Translations under genes and position numbers: made by a program
In this document: positions 21,190-34,088 of the stretch, one piece after another
Position numbering within the stretch: the first letter of the stretch is position 1
Layout of the letters: every line of letters starts with the position of its first letter
Notes under the pieces: model-generated
Database searches by the model: none
What the model was told of the DNA's origin: nothing
Seen by the model: only the letters and a program-made list of their open reading frames with translations
Source: Craterostigma plantagineum
Lineage: Eukaryota > Streptophyta > Magnoliopsida > Lamiales > Linderniaceae
Reading direction: 5' to 3'
Length of the DNA stretch: 64,000 nt
Assembly: GCA_027422505.1 (NCBI GenBank)
Contig: JAPQWV010000681.1
Coordinates: 186,001 to 250,000 of the forward strand

Positions 21190-23537
21190 CTACATTGGGT
21201 TTCTGTTGACGTCTTTGTACAGCAAATAGCGCGACTTTGTCTTTCCAAGCGCTGCGTACCTGAAAAAAAAACATATGGGTTCGATCAAGAAATCGAATTT
21301 AATTGCGTCTAAGAAAAAAAAATCGCCAGATTAATGGAGCTTTTAGCTCACCATTGAGGGACAAATGGCGCCATCCAAATCGTATCACCAGCTTGAACTG
21401 GATACCTAGAGAGAAGTCAAAGCAGCAAATAGCATAGATGCAGAGATGGAATTCAGTCAGTTTGATTCCTTAAGGAATACGTATATGTAAGATAAGTCGA
21501 TATCCTTTTGTCTCTTTTCTTACCAGCTATCGCCTAAGCGGTAAATGCCTTGTCCCTCCAAAAGCAACAGCCCATGCTGGTTGTAGTGAACTTCCTGTTT
21601 TGTTTTTTTGTTTTTAATTCATTACATGCAAATTGTTCGTTCGAGAGAATGTTAAGGGATCTCTTCTTCAATGGATGATTCAGATCAGATATTTTGAGTA
21701 ACTGATATTGCCTTAAGAGGGAATCTTTCTTTTTCCTCGTACCTTTACATTGAGGAACTCGCCTGGTTGAAAATCCATGATCTGCAGATGACATATTTAG
21801 TGAATGAGATTGGTCCATGAGTGTTTCGACTTGATAGACGTGATTTATAGAACAAAATTCAGAAGATCAAAAGCAGAAGAAACTAACATGAATGTTGAAA
21901 TCATAAGGCAAGGTTGTAGGAAGAAGCTTTCGCAGCTCAAAAACCTGAAAAAGGAGACGATATTTACCGAATATCCAAGGAATATTCACACATTCCGTCA
22001 AAATATGAAACTATCAGTTCGTTGCAACAATTTTGCTTAATTTTACCTCGCCGGGAGTTTCCAGAAGGGGCTGTTTATCTGTAGAGCCGATAACCTTCTC
22101 AGTTGAATGATTTTCCAAGTAAGCATATCTGAGATTAAGAATGGCATTAAAATTCTATACAAAAACAAAGTTAGCTACACTGCCCATAAGAGCATAAAAC
22201 AACTTGGCCATAGAGACGCATACGACAAAAAGTTTGGTGACGGCTAACCTTCTTTCAAATATAACAAGAGTAGCAGACGCATCACAGTGCAACGAATGGT
22301 CGAAGTTCGGTGGAAAATAAGCGTATGAATCCACCTGAAAATTTGTGCATATAGCACGCTCATACATCAGTAGTTACTAGTTACCAAGACATCTAATTAC
22401 AACTATGTGATGCATTTTCTGAGTATTATACAGCGTTATGCCAGTTCTAATACCTGTAGTTTGTGGCTACTGTTAGATTTATCATCGAGGGCCACGGTGC
22501 CCTGCAGCACGAACACAAACCTGACTTTGCAAAACACATGACAAAAGGCACAATATGATTCAGATGTCAATCTACAGAAGACTAAGGCGGGAAAATGATA
22601 CTAAAGGTAAGTCCTTGAACAGAATTCGACAATATAAATTTGCCCAACCTCTCCACATCACTTGGTGGAAGTGCTGATCTAGAATTTTCTGCAGTACGTT
22701 GCAATTAAGCTTAAACAACGTCATAGTGAAAACAAGATCATATTTTAACTAGTACAAAGAGAGGATGAATTATTTTTCCCGACCTTGCATCTTTGCCAAG
22801 TACATAACAAAATGTGAGCCCATTGGTGGTGTGATAAGGTAAGCACCCAATGTGTTCGTCCTGTTAATACGCGAGAAAGATAAAAAAAAATAAAAGCTAT
22901 GAGGCCTAATATCATCAACCATAGACACCACCTCTACTTGATCAAGAATGTGGAAATGCCATACCAATCAGGCAATGGGCTGAAGACGTGACTTTCAGGA
23001 GTTATCAAAGCGTGGTCTCTTTTATAGACACTTCGAGTGAACCCAGGCAAGTCTAGACGCAAACAGAACACAGCATTAGCATGCCCCAGGTTCGATTTTT
23101 ATACTACTTATTCACATAATGTTGCTCAGAAGTTCATACTAAGGCAGTCAAACCTCTTATGTTTAACCATCAAGAAAGTCCCTTGATTGATGATGGACAT
23201 AAAGGTAAATAATATAACTGTACTACAAGAGAGAGTCGCCTAAGCAACCAAAAAACCAATGATAGTAAAAGTGAGTACCTTGAAGGTGAGAAGGGGAGAG
23301 CGTGGGATTGGTGGCTTTGAAGTAGAGTGGCTCAGAGTTTAATAGCGGCGGAGCAGAGCAAAACCCTTCTTCTCCATACGCTGTTTCAATCCCACCTGTT
23401 CAAAATCAAGAAGTCTTAGAATCCATCGAAAAGCTATCAGACATCAATCAGATAAAAAGACCATAGTAGACTGACTGACCGACTGCTAATACGATTACGA
23501 AGATAACGGCGACTGAAATTGAAGATAAAGATTCCAT
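21190..23537 (-). CDS. UGLYAH: (S)-ureidoglycine aminohydrolase
   Basis: Releases ammonia from (S)-ureidoglycine in purine/allantoin catabolism, in the ER, with Mn2+. Thirteen small exons, all phases matching: 23537-23480, 23395-23279, 23052-22965, 22860-22784, 22688-22649, 22520-22454, 22334-22249, 22128-22047, 21944-21888, 21781-21743, 21594-21524, 21405-21352 and 21259-21190, giving 301 residues. An N-terminal hydrophobic signal (first about 20 residues) precedes NPTLSPSHLQDLPGFTRSVY, which is diagnostic. Two cupin domains follow; the C-terminal one has EVHYNQHGLLLLEGQG and ends DVNRNPM. Length agrees with the 298 residues recalled for Arabidopsis. It lies tandem, same strand, just downstream of NUP133. 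Confidence 0.96.
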
Positions 23538-24104
23538 TTTGCGCGTCGAAATCTTGGTCTTTTTAGCCGATGGGTTTCAGCTTCAATGATAGATAGAGCT
23601 AGAGCACTGTAATCTTGTCTGCATCTGCATCTTCGAGTCGGAAAAAAAGGAATCTTTTACAGATTTTTATTATTGGCGAAGTGTAATCGCCATCGGTGAC
23701 AAGTTTAAGAATTTCAAACGACACGTCATCACTTCTAAAAGTGGGCCCCATTCTATCCAAGTCAACTGTGGGACGAGGTGGAAACACGATTGAATATCCA
23801 CCTAGTGGGCCACGTCAGATTTCACTCTGACAATGAAGTTTGCAACGTCACCGCATTACGTGTACGTTCGGTCATAATAACTTTTCAACGGTTGATTTAT
23901 TCCGAAGAAGCTTGTGGACGGCGAAATTGATCCAAACATGGCCAAACAATTTTTTCAACATTATTACGAACCAAGCTCTCTTACTAACATCGAAGAGTTT
24001 GATTTTGAATCCTACACAATAATAAAGAAGTTTTGCTTCACCGAGTAAACACATACCAAAAAACCATCACATTATCAAACAAACATTACCATATCATCAC
24101 TCAA

Positions 24105-27100
24105 TTATTCCACTGCCAACATACCGTCGTCGTCCAAGCTCCCAAGCGTAACTGCAGTGAGCATCAGCTTACCCACGTCAGCAAAATCCTTGTGCTGCAT
24201 CAGCACACCTTCGACAGAAGAAGACGAAGAAGAATCCATCGTCTCCCTCAAAGGTAACACTTGGTCGAACGACGCCTCTGCTTCGGGCCCATAACACTTG
24301 CGCGAGGCCTGAAACAGAACGGTCTCCTTAACGCGGTCCAAGGTTGTCTCGTCGCTCCATCCCTCGTTTGCAGACATCTGATGAAGCCTCTCCCAATCGT
24401 CTTGATTCGCGGCGTTTCGCCAGCACTCTTCCAATAGGCTTGTGTTGTTTTTAAGGAACGACGCGCTGGTCCATGCGAAGAGGTCGAAGACGCGGAGGGA
24501 AAGCTCGCGGCTTTGGATCTTGAGGCACAGTTCGATGAGGTCTATGGGCGGGATTAGATTGTTGCCGATCGATTGCTTTTCTTCTTCGCTGAGGTGTGTT
24601 AGTACTTCTTCCTGCGTGGTGATTAGGAGACAAATGAGCTGTTAGTTTCAAGGCTCGGTTCTAACAATCGATCACCATTTTGATGCTATTATGATAGTTC
24701 TTTATATTCATTTGCAACTCTATGACAACAAGAAAAGGAAATGTTTTTAGAGCACAAAACCTAGAAAAGTTATTAAAAAAATCTCAAGAATGTGGACCAC
24801 TAGCCCGAACCTGTAACTTTAGAATATTCAGATCGGCTTCGATGCACTTGATCTTTAACTCCCAGTCCTCGCTTCTTCCTGACAAATGACTAAAACCATT
24901 GAGGTAAAGAAATAAAATGCGATCTTGACTGGGTAACGCATATATAATCGACCAATCCAGACTATAATTTCAAATCACGTAAACTATGATGTCAGGATAG
25001 ACATCGTTTTGAAAGATTTCATCACATAATATAAGATAAAATATTACCTGCCGCAGCAGCTATTTTTGCAAGATTCAGGAAATGTTCTCTCTTCCCCAAA
25101 GTCAAATGACGCTTTTTACCTATGGCCACAGTCTCCTCGACGGATGTTTCATCCTTTGATACAGATAACCCATGCAAGGTTTCAGACGCCGAGGAGAATT
25201 GATGGAGAAACACTTCGTGAAGCCAGAGAAGATCGGGATGGTACTTCAGAAAAATGGTCAAATCTTCCTGAAACTCTTCGCCTAGTCTCATAAGCTTGAG
25301 ATACTGTTTGCTATCGTATAGTTGTTGGAAAACAAAGCTGCTAAAACCTCCTTTAGGTCCCATGCTTTCATGCTACAAAGGCAAAAAAGGTGAAAACATT
25401 TGCACTACAAAAGGATTAGGATATATTGCCTAAAAGAACCATTATGCATACCATGAGACTTCGAAGCAGTTCAGAATCATTGAGGTCACAACATATACTC
25501 CACATAGTTTGGTAGCCTTCATGCCTTTTTGATATAGAAAAAAGTTTCGAAGAAAGTTCCATTAGGGCATTCTTATTCTGTTCACTTTTTTCATGCTGAT
25601 CCTGCAATAGAAGTATCAGCCGTGATTCTTCATGCACAGCATATAACAAAAATGTTCTAACTTAGAATAGCCATCACCATTTTGGCCATTTTGATAAGCT
25701 TCATGCAACATTTTCTCAAAAAAAACCAACTACATTATTAGCTAACCTGAAGTTTGATGTCCACTAAAATCTTCACATGTTGGTAAAGTGAACCAAGAAG
25801 GGCATCTCGTCGAGTCCAGTATTCTTCTAGTAGAGACCGATGTTCTTTACGCTCATCTTTTGATGCAACAGCATTAGAATAAGACTCAAGTAATATTTCT
25901 GATAGAGCCTCAAGATTCGAATAGAAATCGAACTTTGCTGAGTCATCAAGGCTATTTGTTTCCTTGAGCAGCTGAAGCATAAATGATGCAAGACACCAGA
26001 CCCCACCATATACAACTGATTTTGAATACCACGGTTTTAAGCCCTCAGGTGGAGGATACCACAAATGATGCTCACTCCTATATTCCATGGCTGCACGGAA
26101 TATAGTCACACAAGCATTTGAAAGCTCACAAGCTCTTTGTTGTTGAATAATAACCGGAATTTGACCATCAATAACATGTTCTAGATGTCTTTCTAAGCAG
26201 AAAAATACATCCTCAAGATCCGAAACTTTACTATAAAATACTTCAGCATTATCCCTATCCATCAAGAGGACGGTGCCTCTTTTGGCTTTCTCCCCGACTA
26301 ACTGAATAAGACCCCAAAGGGCTCCAGGCATTCGACTGACCGAACTCGAATAAGATCCAAGCTCACTAGCACTGGCATGGGTGATAGTATGTTGAAATTC
26401 TCTCAGTTGCATCATGGCAGCCAGCTTTTCGCCGTGTTCCATTACAATTTGCAATGATTGTCCTGTCGGGAACCAAACCACATGTTTCTATATAAAAAAT
26501 CAAATAGGCTGTTCCACCTAAAACCAAATGGTTTTGGATGGAACCTATAAATTTAACTAGATGAAAAGGGAATGATCGTACTCTGTCGGGAACATAGTTC
26601 TTCGTGGCACTTGGACAGAGCAAGGAATTGAAGATAATTACGGTGCTTCTCTTGTTTCTCCATCAGTTGTGTAGAAGCAACTGATAAAATCTCAGGGCCT
26701 CTGGTTGCTGTCCAGTGTTTAGCCAGCGTGTCAACAATTGACTTGCTTGTCCTGGCAAATATATTTGCTTCGCCTTCTCTTTCAAAAGCCCTAGCATTTT
26801 CCAGTTTGTCAATTACACCATCAACTTTACCAGACAAGATAAAATCATGCAGAAGCTGACTGAGTAAAGCCTCGGATTCTTCATCATTAGGACTCCTACG
26901 AACAACTTCAGCTAATCCTGCTCGTTGTTCATCGCCAGTGTCCCAAGCTTCTGAACGGACTCTTCTGGGTGCAATAGTTCCAGCAACCAAAAAGTTTCTC
27001 CTATCCTCCTGTATTGATCTATCATTTGAACTCCCTTTACGTGACAAGCTTCTTTCAGGCGGTTCTACTCCACCAAGTAAAACAGCCTTCTCCGGTATAG

Positions 27101-29015
27101 CCCAGATTCCAGCCTTCTCTGTAAGAACAGCCCAAGCACCATCTTCTATCTCATCTGATGAAGGGAGCACTGAGGCATCAAGCACTTTTCCAGAATCATA
27201 TGGAAGATCAAATTGATAGAGTCTAGTGGAATTTCGCCAATGGGATACTGTGGCGGTACCATCGCCAGAGAGTATAACTGCAGAACCAGCTGGCCTACCA
27301 CCTATCTTAAGTCTCATGGAGAACAAGAATTCATCATCCTCTACTCTGGCTTTAGGTATGATAACTTGGATTGGTGCCTTTTTCTCCAATATTTTCTCAC
27401 CAATGGGATTTGCTATATCTAGTCCAGATTTATATTGCATGGTTAAAAGTGAGTACTCTGTGTAGCTTGAAGTGGTGACCCTGTCCTTGCACAAAATAGC
27501 AGTAAGGATGGTTATTACCTTGCCATCACTGTTAATATCCAAATCAAGAGGCCAGATTTTCTTTTGGCCAGCAAGATCCTTTTGGATACCCAAATCACTG
27601 TCAGAACCAACTATTTCGTGTTCCCAAAGCTTTGACACCTCAAAGTCAGAGGACAATTTCACCTTATAACACCGTATTTCATGATTAGTAAGTAGGAGAA
27701 ACTGTCTCTTTGAATCCTCCGACGAATGTTGAAACGAGTGCCAAATTAATGACCTAGGATATCCCTTGCTCGGCACAACTGCGCTGTTGTCACTTCCCTG
27801 CATTCCAGTCTCAATCTGCTTAACCTCAATACCAGACGTGTTGCAAAAAAACTGCAACAGCGAGCCACTCGAAGTACAAGAAAGGGCAATACAGCTGTTG
27901 CAGGAACCAGGAACTGCAGAAGCAATCAAAGAATTGATGGAAAATAACTTCCTATTGGAGCCTGCTCTTCCAGTTCTACTCATATGAGGCCCTTCTAATT
28001 CAGAAAGCACAAGACATGTGCGAGGAGGGTTTCCCTCAGGATTATATATATCAGGCCAGAATATCAAAGAAGAAGTCTTCTTGCTACACATTAAAAGACC
28101 AGCAGAACTGAGCTGCTCTGTGATAGAGCTGCCACCTCTATTGTAAGCATCCCAATTGATAACACAGACTAACCAATTGTTCCTCCGAAATGAACCTTTG
28201 TCCATGTCCTCAATACCTAGCGCAGTCGAAGGAAGGTCAAGGACGACACACTTTCTTGACGCAGCGGCTCTAAAGTAATTCCATATGAAGAGTCTGCCAT
28301 CAAAGACGACCCACGCCAGACGCGTATCCTTGTCCATACCACCAGAGACGGAAGCATCAGCTGACAGACAAAGATACTTAGTATTGTGAAGGCGGGAAGA
28401 AACTAAACAAGTCAAAAGGTCGAGGAGTTTGTTTGTGAACTTACCAGGAATTGTGAGCTGAGCATCACGCACTACTTGAGGAAATTCCCTAACATGTACT
28501 GGCTGGATATCGGTGTCTGCCTCATCTTCATGGCCACCTCTCTTCACTGGTGGAGTCCTGTGTAGTATACGAACAGCAATGGTCTCCTTCAGTTAGAGGT
28601 AATAACTAATCATCAACAGCAAATTATCAAGATACTCTCTCCCTTTGCCATCTCTCCTTTTGGACATTATCAGCTAACATAAGGGTCGAACCAGGAAAAA
28701 ATGGAACAATTGACATGGAGATCGTTTAAACCATCACTCCTCCGCAAATAAACGAAACTACCTAGTAAGCAGAATCTAAATTAGGACGAATTGATGGATA
28801 CGAAAGCGAATCAATGACCTGGCGAGCACGGAGGGACGAGAGGCCCATGGTGCTGGAGTTCCGGTGGCCGGCCGACTGGGGACCGTCGGAGGGGTGGCGG
28901 AGATGAAATCCAGATGCGAACTGAAGTCGTCGTTCTTCAATTGAGCTACTCCTCCCCCATTTGCATTTCTTCGAGCACCTAAGTTGGATTTCTTCGTCGT
29001 CGCGGGAGAGAACAT
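24105..29015 (-). CDS. NUP133: Nucleoporin NUP133
   Basis: Structural subunit of the Y-shaped (NUP107-160) scaffold of the nuclear pore. Seven exons: 29015-28819, 28557-26582, 26462-25747, 25601-25452, 25372-25048, 24878-24811 and 24611-24105, giving 1312 residues (family about 1280-1300 in plants). The N-terminus MFSPATTKK and PATGTPAPWASRPSVLAR are typical. A beta-propeller follows in the large exon (for example WPLDLDINSDGKVITILTA, IQVIIPKARVEDDEFLFSMR). The C-terminal half is the alpha-helical solenoid (for example RACELSNACVTIF, WLHEVFLHQFSSASETL), ending near HKDFADVGKLMLTAVTLG. Start chosen at the conserved MFSP. Confidence 0.96.
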
Positions 29016-29130
29016 TGCTTACTACTGTACGTACTACCTCAAAACGGCCAACAAATCCTTTCACAATCTGATATACTATTTATTGACTGTGAGCTTAAAG
29101 AGTGAACTGCAATCAAAAAATATATGACTT

Positions 29131-29143
29131 GGGTTTAGGGTTT
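29131..29143 (-). promoter_or_regulatory. Telo-box in NUP133 promoter
   Basis: GGGTTTAGGGTTT (reverse AAACCCTAAACCC) lies about 115 bp upstream of the NUP133 ATG; telo-boxes mark genes active in dividing cells. Confidence 0.5.
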
Positions 29144-29336
29144 TATAACTTCTGCTCTCGCGTTACCTCCCAAGCTGCTTCGGTTCTCATTATTCAAACT
29201 TCAAATCTTATTGGAAACGCTTTCATACATAAATTACTCTCATTTCATGTTTAAAAACGTCTTATTTATTTAATCAATGTTCGATAATTAAAAATATAAA
29301 ACGTCAAATACGATGGCGTAATATACATTACCAAAA

Positions 29337-29582
29337 TCAGATCATACATCCATTCGATTTCAATTCTGATAAAATACATAAAAGAACAGTGATTCGGAAA
29401 TACATAAAATTCAATACGACCACTTCTCCTAAGGCAACGTTTTTTTCCATCACATACAAAGTACAACCAATTCCTAGAAGGCCGTCGGCCGTCGGCAGAG
29501 CCATGAGAGCCACCGCCCGTCGCCCGGAGATATGAAGGGTTGGGGGCCCACCAACGCTGTCGAACTTTCTCTGCGATGCCAT
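29337..29582 (-). CDS. Possible short protein gene (81 aa), doubtful
   Basis: ATG at 29582 opens an 81-codon frame (MASQRKFDSVGGPPTLHISG...). A plausible splice acceptor (TTAATTTTTAG) lies just upstream. About 900 bp further upstream there is a minus-strand TATATAA box with telo-box and site II motifs (30466-30535), so a spliced transcript from about 30440 is conceivable. I do not recognise the protein; the C-terminal part looks like read-through into 3' UTR. It could equally be a non-coding transcript. Confidence 0.3.
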   Translation of the reverse strand: MASQRKFDSVGGPPTLHISGRRAVALMALPTADGLLGIGCTLYVMEKNVALGEVVVLNFMYFRITVLLCILSELKSNGCMI

Positions 29583-30465
29583 GCCACTAAAAATTAAGAG
29601 GTTACTTAAGTGCAGGCAAGAACATTCTATATAAGGTGAAAGGAAAGAAACCATGCTGCAGAGTTAGAACAGCCTCTTGATACAAGATAACAAGGGTTTT
29701 TCAAATAGAAGGCCGAAGTAAGTTAACTATAAAAGAGAAAATCGTTTAAAAAGAAGTAACAAGAATGAGTGAGATAAAAAAGAATAATGTAAGCCAACTA
29801 TGGATAGCCTAAATCCATTGATAACAAGGAAAAAAGACTCGAAAGACTAACATGGCTATTGTTTTAGCTTATGATTATTGTTAAGTGCTGAACATTGAAT
29901 TCTATACAGCACCGGACCGTCAATAAGCACAACACAAAAGCTAAAAATAGCAAAAAAAAAAGAACAGATGAATGATATTATATAATGAACAAAGCCTCAG
30001 AATTGCAGAATATCAGCAAGGAATTCATACGAACACCATTATGCCCCGAAAGATGGTGTAATTGTTCGATAGTTTTCTTCACAGGCTACTCAAAATAAAT
30101 AGAAGGTATATAAAATGTATTTCTCATGGCCAATCCCAAGAGATAATCGCAGAAACTCCGCTACCCAAGGCGATAGGATATGAGATCGCCGACAAAACCT
30201 TCGGAGATCAAAGACCATCGACGAAGGCGTCGGCTTTTTGTAGCGACGATTCCCAGGTAGGGTTTTACGAACATCAAATAAAGCTCGCCCCTCGTACATA
30301 ATTGACGAATCGTCGCAAGATTAGGCTAGAAATGACAAAAAACTTAAAAGCTTACATACAATCAGATCAAATCTATCACAGAAGCTGCAAAATTTGAAGC
30401 CATAAGGGAAGATTCATGGGTTGAGTGAGTACTGATTAGTGAAGGAGCTGCGGCAGATGAAGGAT
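29583..30465. other. Unassigned transcribed-looking region
   Basis: AT-rich from 29583 to 30050. A less AT-rich block at 30100-30310 carries an open minus frame of 69 codons without family resemblance. It may be a leader exon of the short gene downstream on the minus strand. Confidence 0.3.
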
Positions 30466-30535
30466 GCTTTATATAGACCATCAAAGCTGAGTTAAACCCT
30501 AAAAGCCCATATTTGAGGCCCATTTACACAATGGG
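30466..30535. promoter_or_regulatory. Divergent promoter elements between the short gene and ESS2
   Basis: CTTTATATAGACC (30468-30480, minus-strand TATA), AAACCCTAA (telo-box, 30494-30502), AAAGCCCAT and GAGGCCCAT within 70 bp. They could serve the minus-strand transcript and ESS2, whose ATG is 240 bp to the right. Confidence 0.5.
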
Positions 30536-30773
30536 TATTTACTTAGCTGAAAAAAAAATTATAAAATTAAGAGGTTAAATCTAAATAAAGAAGAAAACGA
30601 GTCACTGAACTGTAATTATCCCACGCGTCTTGTCTTGAAGGTCGGCGTGTTCGATCAGATTTCCAATTTCAAATCTTCCCAAATTTCTGACCTTAGCTGT
30701 CAAATTTCCATAATCTTCTCCCTCTTCCTATTTCCTACTGTAGGATAATCGATCGATTCGACACTTGTTAACG

Positions 30774-32363
30774 ATGTTGTTGTCCCCAGGCCATTCACCT
30801 AGGAATCTATCGACGCCTGAACCCATTAGGGAGCAAACCCCAATCCCAGGCGATAACCCTAATCGATCGCTGTCGTCTTCAGGTGAAAGCCGCAAGAGGA
30901 GTCGCAGCAGCCCCAAGGTGCTTGACGAGGACAGCTACGTGGCGGCCATAGACAAGATCATCGAGCGCGACTACTTCCCAGACATCCCAAAGCTCAGGGA
31001 TCGGCTCGATTGGCTCCAGGCGACGCGCACCCGCGACCCTGTCCTCATACGCGACGCACAGCTCAAGATCCTTGAGCGGCGCCGCCGTTTAAACAGAGGA
31101 GGCTCCACGTCCGCCGGCGCATCCTCGGTCACACCCGCCGGTACTTCGTCCCTTTTCCGAAATTCCTCTGTTACTCCGTCGCTTTTCCGAAATTCTTCTG
31201 TTACTCCGTCCCTTTACGGTAACGGTGTGGGTCGAGACGGAGAGCAAGTTACTGACGGGGGCGGAGGAGACCAAGGAGAAATTGATGTTGATGTGGAGTC
31301 TTTGTCTCTTGACGAGTTCCTTAGAAAGTACACTAGCGAGGACAATGAGAGTTTCTCGAGGATTATAGAGAAGGTTAATAGGAAGAAGAAGGAGAAATAT
31401 GCATTTTTGCTTGAAAATGGGAATGATAACATGTTGATTGAGAATGGGGAAAATAGCAAAAGAGAGGCGGTTCCCACGGATGGTTATGGGACATCTAATC
31501 AGCCCACAGCTACGTTGCTGGGCTGGAAATACACGCCCAAGAATTCGTTGATGTATCATCCTTCTGACGGAGGCGAGCTGCCTCTGACCGAGGAGGAGAA
31601 GGCCCTACGACTCAAAGCTCAGACGAAGGAGATTAGCAAGCCCAACACACGCTTCCATGGAAAAGCCAAAGACCCTGATGCAATGTTGGCCGACGGTGAT
31701 GAAGATGGTAGTGCTGCAGTTCTTTACACCACCATTGCTGGGTCGACGCCTATCCCAATGCCCCGTAGAGACGACGACAAGGCCAAGAAGTACGATCTAG
31801 AGGAATTGAAGAAGACACCCAACAGATTCTATGTGGATTCGAATAAGAAAGCCGAGAATGGATACAGTTTTGTAAGAACGCCTTCCCCAGCACCAGGGTT
31901 GGACGAGTCTCCTTTCATAACCTGGGGAGAGATTGATGGAACTCCGTTGAGATTAGAGGCAGAGGACACACCTTTTGATATCGGCGGTAGCGGTGATGGG
32001 CCACAGTTCAAAATTCAGATGCCACCTTCAAGGGATGTAAAGGCGCACTCTATGTCAAGGGAAGCATCAAGAAAGCTTAGGGAGAGGTCGAAAATGTTTC
32101 AGAAACCTCCTCTGCCTTCGCCCATGAGGGGAGGAAGCGCCAGCCCTGCAAGGATTCTTTCGCCCGCCGCTCAGAAGTTTATGAGAAATGCCATAGCGAA
32201 GTCGTCGCGTTCGATCGACGAATCTCTTAGGGCAAGCTACCGTAGTGCAAGCCCTGGGCATGGCACTCCTAAGGGCGGGAGGAGTATGTCTAGGCTTGGG
32301 AGAGATGGGAGCCCTGGCATCAGATCGCCTTCTGTAAATGATGGCTCCAATGCCCCTTGGTAA
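30774..32363 (+). CDS. ESS2: Splicing factor ESS-2 / DGCR14 homologue
   Basis: A nuclear protein that associates with the C-complex spliceosome. Single exon, 529 residues, beginning MLLSPGHSPRNLSTPEPIRE. Conserved Es2 features are LDEDSYVAAIDKIIERDYFP with the following DIPKLRDRLDWLQA, the central NSLMYHPSDGGELPLTEEE, and near the C-terminus SPAAQKFMRNAIAKSSRSID. A Ser/Thr-rich segment with a short internal repeat (SLFRNSSVTP, twice) spans about residues 115-145. The frame is open a little upstream (from 30765) but without another ATG. Confidence 0.95.
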   Translation: MLLSPGHSPRNLSTPEPIREQTPIPGDNPNRSLSSSGESRKRSRSSPKVLDEDSYVAAIDKIIERDYFPDIPKLRDRLDWLQATRTRDPVLIRDAQLKILERRRRLNRGGSTSAGASSVTPAGTSSLFRNSSVTPSLFRNSSVTPSLYGNGVGRDGEQVTDGGGGDQGEIDVDVESLSLDEFLRKYTSEDNESFSRIIEKVNRKKKEKYAFLLENGNDNMLIENGENSKREAVPTDGYGTSNQPTATLLGWKYTPKNSLMYHPSDGGELPLTEEEKALRLKAQTKEISKPNTRFHGKAKDPDAMLADGDEDGSAAVLYTTIAGSTPIPMPRRDDDKAKKYDLEELKKTPNRFYVDSNKKAENGYSFVRTPSPAPGLDESPFITWGEIDGTPLRLEAEDTPFDIGGSGDGPQFKIQMPPSRDVKAHSMSREASRKLRERSKMFQKPPLPSPMRGGSASPARILSPAAQKFMRNAIAKSSRSIDESLRASYRSASPGHGTPKGGRSMSRLGRDGSPGIRSPSVNDGSNAPW

Positions 32364-32710
32364 ATCTTTGTTCGGTTTTATGTAATCTTTATCGAATGCC
32401 TTTTGTCGGGGTGTAACGTAGCCTTCTTTGCATAAATGATGTTACCAGACGCGTATCCTTATGTTATTTTCTGTGTTTTCCTGGTGAAAATTGTGATCAA
32501 GAAAACTTGCGAATTTTGATTTGCTTAAAGATGGGAGCTTGCTAAAATTCAGTATATTTACTAGAAGATGAAGACAATGATAAGCAACTCACAGCACACC
32601 AGCCATTAACTTGAGTTCTATTAGTTCTACCAGACTATCAACACAGCAGAAACTCTAATAAAACACGATCACACTAAAGAGAGCAAATAAAGATAATATT
32701 AAATACAATT
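32364..32710. other. Convergent 3' flanks of ESS2 and thymidine kinase
   Basis: AT-rich 3' UTR-type sequence only. Confidence 0.5.
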
Positions 32711-33733
32711 TCAAGTTTCAGTGCAATCTGCTTCTGCTTGGACAGCAACAACCTGACGATGATCAGCATAGTCATAGTGATGACGACAAACTGGCATGTA
32801 CATGTCGGCACCACCTACGAGCTCTATACGAGTCTCATCGGTCTTTCTTAGCGTGAAGAAAGCACGTTGGCCACAAAGCTCACACCTTGCCGCCAGCTTT
32901 GTCACTGTGTCAGCCAATGGGATTACGTCTAGCACTGCACCAAAGCTCCTCCTGCCAAGAAACAAGAAAAACACCACGCCATGTTATGAGTTCTTTTTCT
33001 TCCTTTTTTTTCGCTCTTATTGAATTGAAACAAGCAAGAATTTATCAAAAGGTGATTGATTTTATTGTTGTACTGCTAACCTCAAGTAATCACCGTCTAG
33101 GCCAGCAACTATAACTGTGATACCATCGATATCAGCAGCTTCACGGCAGAAATCATGGAGGTCCCCGAAAAACTGAGCTTCATCGATACCAATCACGTCT
33201 ATCTGTGGATTGATAATGCAAAAAAAAGGAGGAAAATTATGACATAAAAATATAAATTCTGCAATGGAATACACGATTTCAATGAAAAAGAAAAAGAAAA
33301 GAAAAGAAAGAAAGAAAGCGCGAAAAGGGGAGATAGATTTGAGATTTGGAACCGAGATGGTAAAGCAAGCCCCTTACACTTTTGTAGGCCACATCGCCGT
33401 ATCGGCGCTTGAAAGATGATAATTCAGGCAAAGCCCAGCAAGGGAATTGACTACCATCGTGCGTGACGACAGCATCTCTAGCATAACGTGTGTCCTTGAT
33501 CGACTTGATCATCACCACATTCCTATCGACGAACCATGGAATGTTAAACCTGATAAACTCAGAGCTGAAAAAATAAAAACACCCACGCGCAGTAACTCAA
33601 CCCACCTGCCATCGTCGGCTTCGGCCTTGACACGGCGAAGAAGAGCCGTAGACTTCCCGGCGAACATCGGGCCCACAATAACGTGGACCTCTCCACGGCG
33701 ATGGCTGCTAGAAGACGGAGGAACACGAAACAT
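32711..33733 (-). CDS. TK1: Thymidine kinase (TK1 type)
   Basis: Phosphorylates thymidine in the salvage pathway. Four exons: 33733-33606, 33522-33378, 33202-33081 and 32951-32711, giving 211 residues. Walker A is GPMFAGKS (residues 21-28), Walker B-like [10 protein letters not shown], and the lasso/Zn site has [18 protein letters not shown] with the later CRHHY. ATG 33733 is chosen because the frame upstream (open to 33838) has no other ATG; an N-terminal extension via non-AUG is unlikely. The protein therefore has almost no room for a transit peptide. Arabidopsis TK1 proteins, from memory, are slightly longer at the N-terminus. Confidence 0.95.
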
Positions 33734-33921
33734 GTTGGTTTCAAACTTCTTCCGTAGTAGCTCGACGAAACACTGGAGATCGTATGAAGATGGATTTGAG
33801 TCGACGCTCCTCCTAAACAACGATTTATAGATATCCACCGACGTGATTCGAACTTTTTAAAAACCGAAAAAAATATTGGAGGGAACCGAGGAAAGATCTG
33901 AAATTCCATATAAAAGCCTAG

Positions 33922-33929
33922 GCGGCAAA
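33922..33929 (-). promoter_or_regulatory. E2F-type site upstream of thymidine kinase
   Basis: Read on the minus strand, TTTGCCGC fits the plant E2F consensus WTTSSCSS. It lies about 190 bp upstream of the TK ATG. E2F control would fit S-phase expression of a DNA-precursor enzyme. Short motif, so chance occurrence is possible. Confidence 0.45.
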
Positions 33930-34088
33930 ATCAAAGCTTCCTTCCATCGTACTCTTTGACATGAATTACTAAATATAAAATCAGTAATTAGTCTTATTGG
34001 TCCGATCCATATAAAAGCCCATTAATAGGTCCAACTTAATCGGGCCTAAAAGATGACTTCAATAGAGGCACATATCTCCATGGTTGCC